Positions 9,179 to 17,287 of a stretch of DNA of 41,207 nucleotides are shown here, piece by piece; positions within the stretch are counted from its first letter, which is position 1; each line of letters opens with the position of its first letter. Below the pieces are notes generated by a model. The model had not been told where the DNA came from, ran no database searches, and saw only the letters and a program-made list of their open reading frames with translations. This stretch comes from a virus: positions 1 to 41,207 of IMG/VR virus record IMGVR_UViG_3300022701_000029; one strand, written 5' to 3'. Made by a program: the position numbers and the translations under genes.

Positions 9179-9389
9179 CCATCTTCTCCTGAGCTTTAAC
9201 TCGTGGGTCTTCATTTGGGTTATAAGGGGCAATAGGTCCATAGTCCCCAGCCTGAATCTTGGCCCACAAAGCTTTACCTGTTGGTTCGTTATCTTCTGGC
9301 GACGCTGTATATGGTATCATCCCATATACAGGGTGATCCATATCGCATAGTACCCAACCTTGATGGTCGTATCGTAAATTTAATAACAT
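9144..9389 (-). CDS. Small protein resembling tail-fibre assembly chaperones (81 aa)
   Basis: The segment GKALWAKIQAGDYGPIAPY (about 38-56) resembles the conserved part of short phage tail-fibre assembly proteins, and the gene directly follows the fibre gene (ends at 9390, one base away). The N-terminus (YDHQGWVLCDM) is beta-like and the C-terminus helical. The assignment is tentative. It overlaps the oxygenase-like gene by 35 bases. Confidence 0.6.
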   Translation of the reverse strand: MLLNLRYDHQGWVLCDMDHPVYGMIPYTASPEDNEPTGKALWAKIQAGDYGPIAPYNPNEDPRVKAQEKMDALLNNTSELK

Positions 9390-10208
9390 TTAAGCTATCC
9401 TCATCCAAAGAGAAAGGCAGGAGGCTGTCCAACTATCATCATAGTGATAACCCATTAGCCTCCAAGTCCCTGCGGGGGTAGATGCATAAGCCTGTAGTAC
9501 AAAACCTGAACCGCAGGTATCAGAACATTCTGACCAATATTCTAAACAAGCATAATCTAAACTACTTCCTGCTACAGTGTAACCCGGAGCACGGGTAGCG
9601 CCTAAGTTAGAACGCATAAGTGCATATGTACCAATCTCACCTACACTTGCATCAGCTAACAGGTCTCTAATCCATGCTTCTTCAGCTGTTGTCGAGGCAA
9701 GCTGCGCAGCTGTTACAGTTGATAGGGTAGCTAGAGAACCGAGACCAAGATTAGATCTGGCCGTAGCTGTATCTGTAACACCACTCAAATCATCTACAAG
9801 CGCTTGAGCAGATGCAAGGGTAGATGCATCACCAGAAACCCTGGCAGAAACCTCGTTGCTAATCTGTGTTTGAATAGCAGAGGTGACACCATCAAGATAA
9901 CCTACCTCTACAGGTGTAACACCAAGTGCTGCTACACCTGCTATCGCATTGAGATCAGCTACGACACCAGTAAATCCGTCGAGCTTGTTAAGTTCATCGA
10001 CAGTAGCAGTAATACCGTCAAGGGTATTGAGTTCATCTTCTGATGCAGTAATTGCTTTTGAAAACCCTACACCACTTGCACCTGGGAAGGTCTGTTTGAG
10101 AGCCTTCTTAATGTTACGTAAGTGATCATCGGCCTGATTTAGACCGTCACCATTAAGCGGCCAAGACGAATCAAGATCGTCAATATAGCTCACTGTTTCG
10201 AGTCCCAT
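9390..10208 (-). CDS. Tail fibre protein with LDG repeats (272 aa)
   Basis: The N-terminus (WPLNGDGLNQADDHLRNIKK) is the conserved virion-attachment-like segment of many podovirus tail fibres and spikes. It is followed by degenerate repeats of the type ELNxLDG (residues about 58-115), typical of trimeric fibre shafts. An Ala/Thr-rich helical part and a compact Cys/Trp-containing C-terminal domain (about 190-272) probably contact the host receptor. Short for a fibre. The adjacent gene downstream may be its chaperone. Confidence 0.75.
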   Translation of the reverse strand: MGLETVSYIDDLDSSWPLNGDGLNQADDHLRNIKKALKQTFPGASGVGFSKAITASEDELNTLDGITATVDELNKLDGFTGVVADLNAIAGVAALGVTPVEVGYLDGVTSAIQTQISNEVSARVSGDASTLASAQALVDDLSGVTDTATARSNLGLGSLATLSTVTAAQLASTTAEEAWIRDLLADASVGEIGTYALMRSNLGATRAPGYTVAGSSLDYACLEYWSECSDTCGSGFVLQAYASTPAGTWRLMGYHYDDSWTASCLSLWMRIA

Positions 10209-10212
10209 CTTA

Positions 10213-10731
10213 TTACCTCGCTGCGTTCTTCATGGCATCAGCCATGGCTTTTGTCTTTTCTTTAGAACCACGGCTAGAACCATAAAAATATGATGTAACC
10301 TGTTCCGCCTTCGCTGATACATAACCGATCAATGTTCCAGCCAATACTGAATCAACTACCGCACCACCACTTAAGACATAGTAGACCATAGCGAAGAAAC
10401 CGATCAAAATCAGGCTACCAAGTGCGGTAACAAAACTGCCGCCTAGTTTCTCTTCTCGTTCACGGGCATCTTGGCGGTCTGAGTATTCTAGCTGTGATTC
10501 CCGAATATCCAGCTCGCGCATCTTCAACAAAAAATCATGGTTTGCCTGTTTGAGCTTTAAGAGTATATCAGGGTCTCCAGACATAACAGCTTGCTCAAGA
10601 GCTTCTGGAGTTGCCTCAATACCTAATGCATCTGCCGCAATCTTCGTCGCTACACCGGCAAACGGCCCGCCTATCGCCGTCGCAATCGCTGGAGCTACTT
10701 TTGCTAGTGTACCTTTCCAATCGAAGTCCAT
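10213..10731 (-). CDS. Holin of the 3TM / GTA-type family (172 aa)
   Basis: The plan is that of the 3TM holin family (GTA_holin_3TM): an amphipathic or hydrophobic N-terminal helix (about 8-35), a charged coiled region (REREEK, ending near 95), then two hydrophobic segments at about 100-120 and 127-145, and a Lys-rich tail. It would permeabilise the inner membrane and time lysis. It lies next to the M15 peptidase gene, forming a lysis cassette inside the tail gene block. The one-base overlap with the peptidase gene (10731) indicates coupled translation. Confidence 0.8.
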   Translation of the reverse strand: MDFDWKGTLAKVAPAIATAIGGPFAGVATKIAADALGIEATPEALEQAVMSGDPDILLKLKQANHDFLLKMRELDIRESQLEYSDRQDAREREEKLGGSFVTALGSLILIGFFAMVYYVLSGGAVVDSVLAGTLIGYVSAKAEQVTSYFYGSSRGSKEKTKAMADAMKNAAR

Positions 10732-11060
10732 TAGCGGTATCCTCCATTGAGCTGTGTTCTGTCATGCGTTTGGAGGTGGAGATGCCATCCGCTTCCTGTA
10801 TCATGGAGAACTGCAACCTTCTTCTCTGGGCGTTCAGGGTCATATGTCCAATTGGCATTGATAAATTCCTCGATAGCTCTACCAATAGAAATGACCGGCA
10901 TACTAATATCCCATCCACGACCATAGCCATGGACACCTGTATCGCCAGGCCTAAAGTTAGATGAATTGTTGAACTCTAACCGCGTAGTGTTCTCCAGCCA
11001 CATAAGTAAGTGCTTCATATTGTGGTGGAGATAGTCTAATTGTGAATAATCTACTTTCAA
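10731..11060 (-). CDS. M15-family zinc peptidase endolysin (109 aa)
   Basis: The motif HGYGRGWD (His44, Asp51) matches the M15 pattern HxxGxAxD, and WHLHLQTH supplies the second HxH (His93, His95). These residues bind zinc in D-Ala-D-Ala / L-Ala-D-Glu type peptidases that cut the peptidoglycan stem peptide. It is short and single-domain, with no signal peptide, so it would need the adjacent holin to reach the cell wall. It overlaps its neighbours by 1 and 4 bases. Confidence 0.85.
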   Translation of the reverse strand: MKVDYSQLDYLHHNMKHLLMWLENTTRLEFNNSSNFRPGDTGVHGYGRGWDISMPVISIGRAIEEFINANWTYDPERPEKKVAVLHDTGSGWHLHLQTHDRTQLNGGYR

Positions 11061-11623
11061 AAGTATTTCCTCAACTCTGCATCCAAGAACTGATCACCAT
11101 AACATTTGTTATCGCCAGCGCAGTTATCTTCCCCAAGCTGGGATTTGTGACCCAAGCGAAAATCAAGAAGCATATCATCACTAACACGATAATCAAACCC
11201 CAACCCGTATGTTCCTGCAATATTTTCATAGTAACCATTCTCCGGCAATAGTGGTTGCGAGAATCCTCCAAAAATATACAACCCATTAATTTTAGAGAAT
11301 TTAGCAGATGCCGATTTACGATATTTGCGATCTATGTATTCTTTAAAAAGTTGTTGAAGTTCCTCAATATCATGCTTCATGCGTCCTTTATCTTCGGCAC
11401 ATGCTTTTTCATGTTCAGCATCTTGGGCAAGAAATGTATCAAATCTAGCTTCCACACGTTTACTGTGTTCGTGAGCTTCACGAGCTTCTTTTTCTACAGG
11501 GGTAACTACACCTTGTATATAAGTAGAGCCAAACCATAGTGTCATAGCGACAGCTATAACAGCATAAATATCTTTAGCTGTAAATGCTACTACACCTTGT
11601 TTTGTAGATTCGTTTACTTCCAT
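11057..11623 (-). CDS. Membrane-anchored protein with coiled coil and beta-rich C-terminus ending in Phe; possible spanin-like lysis protein (188 aa)
   Basis: Three parts are visible. Residues about 18-36 form one transmembrane helix (IYAVIAVAMTLWFGSTYI). Residues about 42-100 are a charged coiled coil. Residues about 110-188 alternate polar and hydrophobic residues in strands (YGLGFDYRVSDDMLLDFRLG) and end in RKYF, with a C-terminal Phe like the signal of outer-membrane beta-barrels. There is a Cys pair (168, 174). The gene directly precedes the endolysin and holin. A protein that spans inner membrane to outer membrane would suit the disruption step done by spanins, but no known spanin family is recognised and the C-terminus is short for a barrel. 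Confidence 0.6.
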   Translation of the reverse strand: MEVNESTKQGVVAFTAKDIYAVIAVAMTLWFGSTYIQGVVTPVEKEAREAHEHSKRVEARFDTFLAQDAEHEKACAEDKGRMKHDIEELQQLFKEYIDRKYRKSASAKFSKINGLYIFGGFSQPLLPENGYYENIAGTYGLGFDYRVSDDMLLDFRLGHKSQLGEDNCAGDNKCYGDQFLDAELRKYF

Positions 11624-11754
11624 TAGCTGGGCTTCTTATGTTTAAAGGCAGTTACACCTTTACCCAAATTCTGACCTGTAGTATTAATCAGTCGTTGACT
11701 ATGTACAATCAGTCGATTAACGCGTTTATTCAATGGTTTTAACTTTTGTTTCAT
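11623..11754 (-). CDS. Small basic protein (43 aa)
   Basis: ATG at 11754 follows a good GGAGG site on the minus strand (AAGGAGGTTATATG), and the stop overlaps the next start as TAATG at 11623. The 43 residues are rich in Lys and Arg (MKQKLKPLNKRVNRLIVHSQ at the start, FKHKKPS at the end), with no membrane segment. Function unknown. The ribosome site and tight coupling argue that it is translated, and its basic nature next to the lysis cassette is notable. Confidence 0.7.
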   Translation of the reverse strand: MKQKLKPLNKRVNRLIVHSQRLINTTGQNLGKGVTAFKHKKPS

Positions 11755-11763
11755 ATAACCTCC

Positions 11764-13053
11764 TTAGCATGGTGATTTAAAACTATCTGAATCAGGTGTC
11801 TGTTCTACACTTGTATCGGATTGTATAGTTTGAGTAGACCACGTATCGTTACTTTGACTTTGTGTTATAAACCCATCTATCTGCTCAGACTGTTCAGACC
11901 AACTACCAGATGCTTCAGATTGTGATACCCAAGAATCCCCACTTTCACATTGCTCTGTCCATACTTCAAATACCGCTGTCATTATAGATGATATCAATGT
12001 ATCACCTAACGTAATGGTAGCGGCACCTGCTAAATCTACGTTACCCAAAGAAGATAATACATTATCATCTAAGGTAATATCTACTACACCTAAGGCTTCA
12101 ACAAACAATCCACCGCTAGACGATACAACCATATCGTCTAAAGATATATTCGATAGTCCGACTAAGAATATATCGCCTTCAGATGATAATGTTACATCAC
12201 CTAAAGTTTTATCAAATGTACCACTTACAAGTACTTCACCATTGGTGCTTACTGTAGCATCACCAAGTGTTATGTCCAATATACCTACAACGGGTACTGG
12301 ACCCAATTCACCAGCTGATGAAGCAGTCATCGAGTCTATTGTTTCAGATAATGCACCTGATACAAGTACATCGGCATCTGAACTTACTGTCGCTCCATCT
12401 AGAGTCTTAGTAAGTGTACCCGTTACAGATGCAGCACCTGGACGAATACTAATAAGTTGCGTTATCCATACATCAGACTGAGACCAGGTACCTGATACAG
12501 TTCCAGTACTTCCTGCTGAAGCATAGTCATCATCACTAACAGCTTGACTTTGATAATTTTGGGCAGAATCTGTGTTTACATCCGTCCGTTCTGTGTACCC
12601 TGTAGGAGGAGTATGTGTTGGGTTAGAGTTATTTATCTGTACAGTAGCATGAACTACTTTACAATCATCGTACCCTGTTGTAATAGCTGTACCATTAGAG
12701 CTTGTACCCGTTCCAATAGCACCAGATGATGTATCTATAGGGCTAGTATCATGCGCTCCGCTATACTCGTGTACAGCTATGATATAACCAGTATTTGGAG
12801 CACCTACACTGAAACTTACACTTGTTTCAGTACCATCGCTAATTTTCCAGAAGGTAGCAAGTGTACCATTCGACTGGTCATCTTCTCGTATTGCATTCCA
12901 CCCTATAGGGGTGGGGAAATTCTTAGCTATGTCACCAGAACTTACAGTGCATAATAGTAAGTTACCGGATGTCTGACCAGATATGGTAACAGAGATAGTC
13001 CCACTGGGGTTAGCAGTGTTAGTCCAACTCTGTACATATACTGGCGCAGTCAT
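11764..13053 (-). CDS. Repeat-containing adhesin-like virion protein (429 aa)
   Basis: Residues 1-205 look like a beta-sandwich domain (TISVTISGQTSGNLLLCTVS; WKISDGTETSVSF) of a kind common in phage and surface proteins. Residues about 212-356 hold seven imperfect repeats of roughly 21 residues with the core ITLGDxxVSSxG. Residues 364-423 hold six 10-residue units of the form SWxxQSExSD. The protein ends in Cys. It is made between head-tail genes and the lysis cassette, so a decoration or receptor-binding appendage is likely. The Ser/Thr/Asp-rich composition leaves long open frames on the other strand that I regard as shadows. Confidence 0.7.
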   Translation of the reverse strand: MTAPVYVQSWTNTANPSGTISVTISGQTSGNLLLCTVSSGDIAKNFPTPIGWNAIREDDQSNGTLATFWKISDGTETSVSFSVGAPNTGYIIAVHEYSGAHDTSPIDTSSGAIGTGTSSNGTAITTGYDDCKVVHATVQINNSNPTHTPPTGYTERTDVNTDSAQNYQSQAVSDDDYASAGSTGTVSGTWSQSDVWITQLISIRPGAASVTGTLTKTLDGATVSSDADVLVSGALSETIDSMTASSAGELGPVPVVGILDITLGDATVSTNGEVLVSGTFDKTLGDVTLSSEGDIFLVGLSNISLDDMVVSSSGGLFVEALGVVDITLDDNVLSSLGNVDLAGAATITLGDTLISSIMTAVFEVWTEQCESGDSWVSQSEASGSWSEQSEQIDGFITQSQSNDTWSTQTIQSDTSVEQTPDSDSFKSPC

Positions 13054-13056
13054 TGT

Positions 13057-13461
13057 TTACGAATTACCAGCTGTAATAGTAAAGGTGGTAATAGTAATTG
13101 ACTGGCCATTAGCTACACTGGTATTATCCAGCTCCATATCTCCACCGCCGGAAGTAGCCGTGATAGAACCTTGTATATGACAAGTTGTATCAGTGCTATC
13201 CTTAATTCGGAAATGGGCTGCGGTTCCTGCTGCTACAGCTGTACCAGACCAAGTACCTGCCTTTGCTTTCACGCCGCTCGCTGCTGCTGCCATCCAATCA
13301 GACGGGAGAGCTATGTGAGCTATCTCTGTACCAGAGTCTGCTGCGGCACAGTTAGCCGGCTGAGCACCAGAACGGATGTCCAAATAAGGAGTAGTCCCGA
13401 TGGATGTTTCGACAGCATCTAACTGAGCATTTCGCACACTATCTGAAAATTGAACTGTCAT
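13057..13461 (-). CDS. Small beta-rich virion protein (134 aa)
   Basis: The start (MTVQFSDSVRNAQLDAVETS) and the later THCHIQG-like strand (TTCHIQGSITATSGGGDMEL) resemble small conserved phage proteins found beside head-completion and decoration genes. Ala/Gly/Thr-rich, no membrane segment. Probable minor capsid or tail protein; role unknown. One-base overlap with the upstream gene. Confidence 0.65.
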   Translation of the reverse strand: MTVQFSDSVRNAQLDAVETSIGTTPYLDIRSGAQPANCAAADSGTEIAHIALPSDWMAAAASGVKAKAGTWSGTAVAAGTAAHFRIKDSTDTTCHIQGSITATSGGGDMELDNTSVANGQSITITTFTITAGNS

Positions 13462-13694
13462 TATGTGAGTACCTCACGTTTCTGCATTTCAAAATACTGA
13501 CCAATCTGAAGAGGCATAACCTTAATTTTACCTTCAGCTTCCCATTGTTTGCACATAACCCTTAACTTATCGTGTAAAGGAAAACGTGTGCAGTTATACG
13601 ACATACCGGGATAATAATCTCCCATTAATTTGTCTTCGTCTACCCATTGGAAATTAACCAGTGGAAAGAATTTAAACTCTTGTACTTCAGACAT
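13461..13694 (-). CDS. Hypothetical late protein (77 aa)
   Basis: Unrecognised, aromatic-rich (FFPLVNFQWVDEDKLMGDYY), with a helical C-terminal half. It is packed between the adaptor gene and the small beta-rich gene, with gaps of 1 base or overlap, so it is probably a head-tail accessory protein. Confidence 0.6.
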   Translation of the reverse strand: MSEVQEFKFFPLVNFQWVDEDKLMGDYYPGMSYNCTRFPLHDKLRVMCKQWEAEGKIKVMPLQIGQYFEMQKREVLT

Positions 13695-13695
13695 A

Positions 13696-14304
13696 TTAAC
13701 CTGCTCGTGTTACCATTGATGGACCTGACCAACGGGTCTCAAGGTCATCACTTTTCAGTTCCTCAACCACTTCTAAGAAGCGATTATCCCATATTGCTTT
13801 AGCTTCAGCATCCTTAATGAATGCACTAATCTCAACCAAGAGACCGAAAATGTAACAGTCTGGAGCACCTTCAGATACCCAGTTAGTAGTATTTGTACCA
13901 TCCAAGGCTGTTACCTTTTTATAGTAGAGAAGCTCAAATTCTCCACTATCTTTTGTTGGGTATATCTGGATTTGGCTGTCATTGATATTATAAAAAAGAC
14001 CAACTAGACCGCTCTTTCCAGATAGTGAATCAATTTGCTCTGGATTCATAGGGCTACCAGTTACTTTGTCTGTACCAGATACGTGTTTGATCTGACGAAG
14101 ACCTGCAAAACCAGTTGGTAGACCATAATATTCTTGGTCGGCTACAGCTGAAATACGAGCCCTTACGGACATTTCCAGAGTTTTTAACCTACGATTGATT
14201 CGAGATTCAACGATTCGTAAAAAGTCATCCATACGACTTGTCACATCTGCATCACTTCGATCAGCGTAAGATAGTGTGATAGTTTTAATTTCAGTGTAGT
14301 CCAT
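13696..14304 (-). CDS. Head-tail adaptor / tail tubular protein A-like (202 aa)
   Basis: The N-terminal helix pair (MDDFLRIVESRINRRLKTLEM) followed by YYGLPTGFAGLRQIKHV and IQIYPTKDSGEFELLYYKKV is the usual pattern of podovirus adaptor proteins (T7 gp11 / P22 gp4-like group). Helices at the C-terminus (CYIFGLLVEISAFIKDAEAK) complete the family layout, and the length is typical. It would form the dodecameric ring between the portal and the nozzle. Confidence 0.8.
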   Translation of the reverse strand: MDYTEIKTITLSYADRSDADVTSRMDDFLRIVESRINRRLKTLEMSVRARISAVADQEYYGLPTGFAGLRQIKHVSGTDKVTGSPMNPEQIDSLSGKSGLVGLFYNINDSQIQIYPTKDSGEFELLYYKKVTALDGTNTTNWVSEGAPDCYIFGLLVEISAFIKDAEAKAIWDNRFLEVVEELKSDDLETRWSGPSMVTRAG

Positions 14305-14311
14305 GTATCAC

Positions 14312-14569
14312 CTAAGCAGCTACAGTACCACTAACATTGCAACAAGTAGTGGTAGAATCAATGGCACCACCAGCGGCAGCATCAGCAAAGTCCCAACCAG
14401 CATCCCAAGCAGTATGCGCTTCAGACCCATCGACATGAGGGTTGTTAGTTTTTGGGACTGCAGCAGATGCACCAGAAGCACGATAAGCCATACCTTCACA
14501 ATACGCTACACTCTCACGTGGGTGATAACCATTGTTATCTGAAGAACCTGTACAAATTTTACCAGCCAT
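14312..14569 (-). CDS. Small protein with RMF/CrpP-like NP-AWxxGW motif (85 aa)
   Basis: The stretch NPHVDGSEAHTAWDAGWDFA (about 43-62) matches the NPY...AWxxGW signature of ribosome modulation factor and CrpP-like proteins, which many phages encode. Here it sits among head genes and has four cysteines (6, 24, 77, 78), so a structural role is also possible. No catalytic motif seen. The start shares one base with the stop of the upstream gene. Confidence 0.6.
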   Translation of the reverse strand: MAGKICTGSSDNNGYHPRESVAYCEGMAYRASGASAAVPKTNNPHVDGSEAHTAWDAGWDFADAAAGGAIDSTTTCCNVSGTVAA

Positions 14570-14931
14570 TATAGTCCTCCTACAAATCGGCCTGTTTGAA
14601 CTCGTCTATGGTTTTGAGTACCTACCAAACAACGCTTACCGTCTTCGGTCATGAGCCAACGATGTAGCTCTTTCTCAGCATGTTTAGCGTCTTTGGCATT
14701 CAACTCATAACCTTCACGAATTGCCTTATCCCAAAGGATAAAGGGAATGGAGGCGAGCATTCGCCCCCATGTCTCCCCGGATTGGGCGCCCAAGTCCTGA
14801 ATTGCTCCAGCGTTATTACGGAGGTCCAGGTTCCTCTGAAGAATCAAGTCTTCAGTAGGTTGGGTGACCTTATGGGTCAATTCTTCCGTATGGTCCTGGA
14901 AGAAGAATTCCGACTTGAGCACCTCATCCAT
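14569..14931 (-). CDS. Hypothetical head-region protein (120 aa)
   Basis: Helical and charged, with no recognised family. ILWDKAIREGYELNAKDAKH (about 66-85) and ELHRWLMTEDGKRCLVG are conserved-looking segments. Located between the capsid gene and the adaptor with one-base overlaps on both sides, so probably a head-completion or minor capsid protein. Confidence 0.6.
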   Translation of the reverse strand: MDEVLKSEFFFQDHTEELTHKVTQPTEDLILQRNLDLRNNAGAIQDLGAQSGETWGRMLASIPFILWDKAIREGYELNAKDAKHAEKELHRWLMTEDGKRCLVGTQNHRRVQTGRFVGGL

Positions 14932-15128
14932 TACTTGGCACCTTTCAGATATTTACCAGCGTAGTTCTGGAACTCTGCAATAGTGGCCATACCTTCTTTA
15001 CCAGGTTCAATACTACCATTGGCAAGATTTACATCGCCTTTTGATACATTGGTTACCTTAATAAGGCCATCATCGTTTGCCAAAGACTCGATGGTCTTGG
15101 CAGGTGCTTCTTTCTTTACTTCAGCCAT
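14931..15128 (-). CDS. Small post-capsid protein (65 aa)
   Basis: A short acidic-basic mixed protein starting MAEVKKEAPAK, with a compact beta-like part (LIKVTNVSKGDVNLANGSIE). It directly follows the major capsid gene after an 11-base gap that contains an AGGAGT ribosome site. Possibly a capsid decoration or cement protein; not recognised. Confidence 0.6.
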   Translation of the reverse strand: MAEVKKEAPAKTIESLANDDGLIKVTNVSKGDVNLANGSIEPGKEGMATIAEFQNYAGKYLKGAK

Positions 15129-15139
15129 CAGATCACTCC

Positions 15140-16174
15140 TTAAGCGGTTACTGCGGCGGCTGGGTTAACAGTACCAATGATACCGTGAGCCTTCTCAGTG
15201 TTAACGACCAGAGTCCAATCAACCAGCATCTGGCGATTTTCGGCAGTACCAGTCTTAGCCAGCTCATCAGTACGATAACCGATCAAGTAAGCCAGTTCCA
15301 GGTACTCAGGGTCCAGGATGAATACATCGGCTGCTTCAGCAGCGGCACCATCATTGTACTTCTGCTGGAGACGGTTAGGTACCATCTTCAGAGTACCAAA
15401 ATCGGTAACATAAACATTAACGGCACCGATTGCGGCAGCTGCTTCACGAGATTTACCCTGATCAGAAGTCAGAGTGGCAACGCGGGCAGAAGAAGTAAAC
15501 AGGTACTGTGAGAACTTGCTGATGATACCTGGAATAGACATCATCACAGTTGGGTCACCACCTTCGTTATAGACTGACTCAACACAGTCACGAACATTGG
15601 CTTCGGTAAGAGCTGCACGGTTACCGGTGGTACGTGCTACAGTCAGACTAGTTGAAGTGCTGAAACCACCAGCAGAACCTGAACCATAGTGACTGGTTGC
15701 AATCCATGAAGGAAGACCACCAGCTTTACCAGCTGTATCATCACCATTGTCGGCGACAGATGCCTGGTTCAGAAGAGCGATGGCTTCAACATCACGCTTC
15801 AGTTCCTGTTGACGACGCATCAGCTGGTAAGCCAGCTCTTTAGCACGACCAATGGTGTCAGAAGCATCAGCACGATAAGATACTTTAACAACCTTATCAG
15901 ACTGCTGACAATGGTTACCAACACGAGCACCAGTAGCAGTATTGTTACCAGTTGCATCGGCACCGTCGATGACCGCGTTAGTGGTGTCAGGAGACGCCAG
16001 CTCGTCAGTGGTCCATTCTTTGTAAGAGCTCTTAGCTTTACCAGAGCCGATCATGTCAGTCAGAGGAAGAGGGATTTTTGAAATATCCCAAATCTTGTTC
16101 ATGACATCCTCACGGATTAGGCCTCCATAGGCCACGCCTTTAAGATCTGCGCTATCTAAGTTAGATGTGCTCAT
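15140..16174 (-). CDS. Major capsid protein, SU10/DUF5309 type (344 aa)
   Basis: The segment IWDISKIPLPLTDMIGSGKA near the N-terminus, then YKEWTTDEL and the long helix AKELAYQLMRRQQELKRDVE, fit the HK97-fold capsid proteins of the DUF5309 / SU10 family. The C-terminal part (LDPEYLELAYLIGYRTDELA) is also typical. Length agrees with the family. It forms the icosahedral shell. It lies downstream of the scaffold gene with the start immediately after the scaffold stop. Codon use is visibly richer in preferred codons than in neighbours, as expected for the most abundant virion protein. Confidence 0.9.
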   Translation of the reverse strand: MSTSNLDSADLKGVAYGGLIREDVMNKIWDISKIPLPLTDMIGSGKAKSSYKEWTTDELASPDTTNAVIDGADATGNNTATGARVGNHCQQSDKVVKVSYRADASDTIGRAKELAYQLMRRQQELKRDVEAIALLNQASVADNGDDTAGKAGGLPSWIATSHYGSGSAGGFSTSTSLTVARTTGNRAALTEANVRDCVESVYNEGGDPTVMMSIPGIISKFSQYLFTSSARVATLTSDQGKSREAAAAIGAVNVYVTDFGTLKMVPNRLQQKYNDGAAAEAADVFILDPEYLELAYLIGYRTDELAKTGTAENRQMLVDWTLVVNTEKAHGIIGTVNPAAAVTA

Positions 16175-17287
16175 TTAGTTTCCACCTGATATAAGTACTT
16201 CTGCAATCGCATCAGCCTGAGCGTCACGCTTATTGGAGCCTTTGGCATTCTTTGCTCTCGCAGTGAGTTTCTGTAATTTGGAAGGTCGTTTAGACGACTT
16301 TCCACCACTTTTTTGGAACTTAGGAAGAGGTGTCTTACGAGACTCTTGAGCCATCTTAACTCCCGAGCGGTACTTTTCAGCATCCTTAACGAGTTCAATC
16401 ACACGGGCATCGACGACAGATTTGAAATCCTGATCAGTGAATCCATAGGTATCTGAGCAAAACTCTTTGAGTCGGCCCATATCTTTCTCGTATACCTTAT
16501 CATCGGTCCACTGTGGATTGTTTTCAATCATCTTATTGTATTCTTCACGAATACGATTATTACGCTGTTCAAGATTGGTATTCTGCAGTTGCTGCTGTTG
16601 CTGTTGCATGGCAGTAGCTGTTGCTGCCTTTGCCTGTTGCAATTGCTGAGCTCGTGTAGCCATATCCTGACGAGCGGCCGCATATTCTGCGGGTTGCTCA
16701 ATGCGTAATCTTTCCCAATCAACAGATTGATACTCACCAAGAAGCTGTTGTTCCAACACTTGGGTTAGTGTCGATGCTTCCTGAATCTTCGCATTGTATT
16801 CCAATGTCCGTTGTTCCATTTGCTGGTCAAAGGCTTTCTTCTCCTCAGACAGAGCCTGAGATTTTTGAGTAACGGCCTTATTCAGCTGGAATCCCGCAAC
16901 CAGATCATTGAGACCTACTTGAGATACCTCACCATTGACTTTGACATTTACACCTTTAAGGTTACCGTCATCGTCAAATACGAGTTTATCTTCTTCAATC
17001 CCTAATACATCAGACCAAGTTGGTTCATCCTCAGTAGCGATTTCATCCAGAGTAACTTCTCCAGAATCATCTTCATCAGACTCAGTACTATCGGTAGATT
17101 TATCGGTTTGAGTCTCCTCACCCTTTAAATCTTCAGTTACATCGTCTTTTTCTTCTCCACCAACAAGAATGTCAGCGATCTCGTCCACTGCGTTCGCCTC
17201 ACCGCCTGCACTACCTGGCATTTCAGCCGCATCAGCTGGTGCCATGTAAGTTGCAAACAAAGTTCGGGTAGAACTTCTCAGTTTCAT
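16175..17287 (-). CDS. Capsid scaffolding protein (370 aa)
   Basis: Very acidic N-terminal region (about 40-90, many Glu/Asp/Ser), a central Gln-rich coiled coil (about 150-255), and a basic C-terminus (KSSKRPSKLQKLTARAKNAK). These are hallmarks of phage scaffolds, whose basic tail binds the coat protein. Placement directly before the major capsid gene supports this. ATG at 17287 follows AGGAG by 9 bases; the ATG at residue 15 is a weaker alternative. Confidence 0.8.
   Translation of the reverse strand: MKLRSSTRTLFATYMAPADAAEMPGSAGGEANAVDEIADILVGGEEKDDVTEDLKGEETQTDKSTDSTESDEDDSGEVTLDEIATEDEPTWSDVLGIEEDKLVFDDDGNLKGVNVKVNGEVSQVGLNDLVAGFQLNKAVTQKSQALSEEKKAFDQQMEQRTLEYNAKIQEASTLTQVLEQQLLGEYQSVDWERLRIEQPAEYAAARQDMATRAQQLQQAKAATATAMQQQQQQLQNTNLEQRNNRIREEYNKMIENNPQWTDDKVYEKDMGRLKEFCSDTYGFTDQDFKSVVDARVIELVKDAEKYRSGVKMAQESRKTPLPKFQKSGGKSSKRPSKLQKLTARAKNAKGSNKRDAQADAIAEVLISGGN

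Noticed and set aside
12014-12481. 155-codon plus-strand frame opposite the adhesin gene
   Set aside because: Its Ser/Thr/Pro-rich repetitive translation mirrors the repeats of the minus-strand gene, it has no ribosome site and lies inside a tightly packed operon of the other strand.
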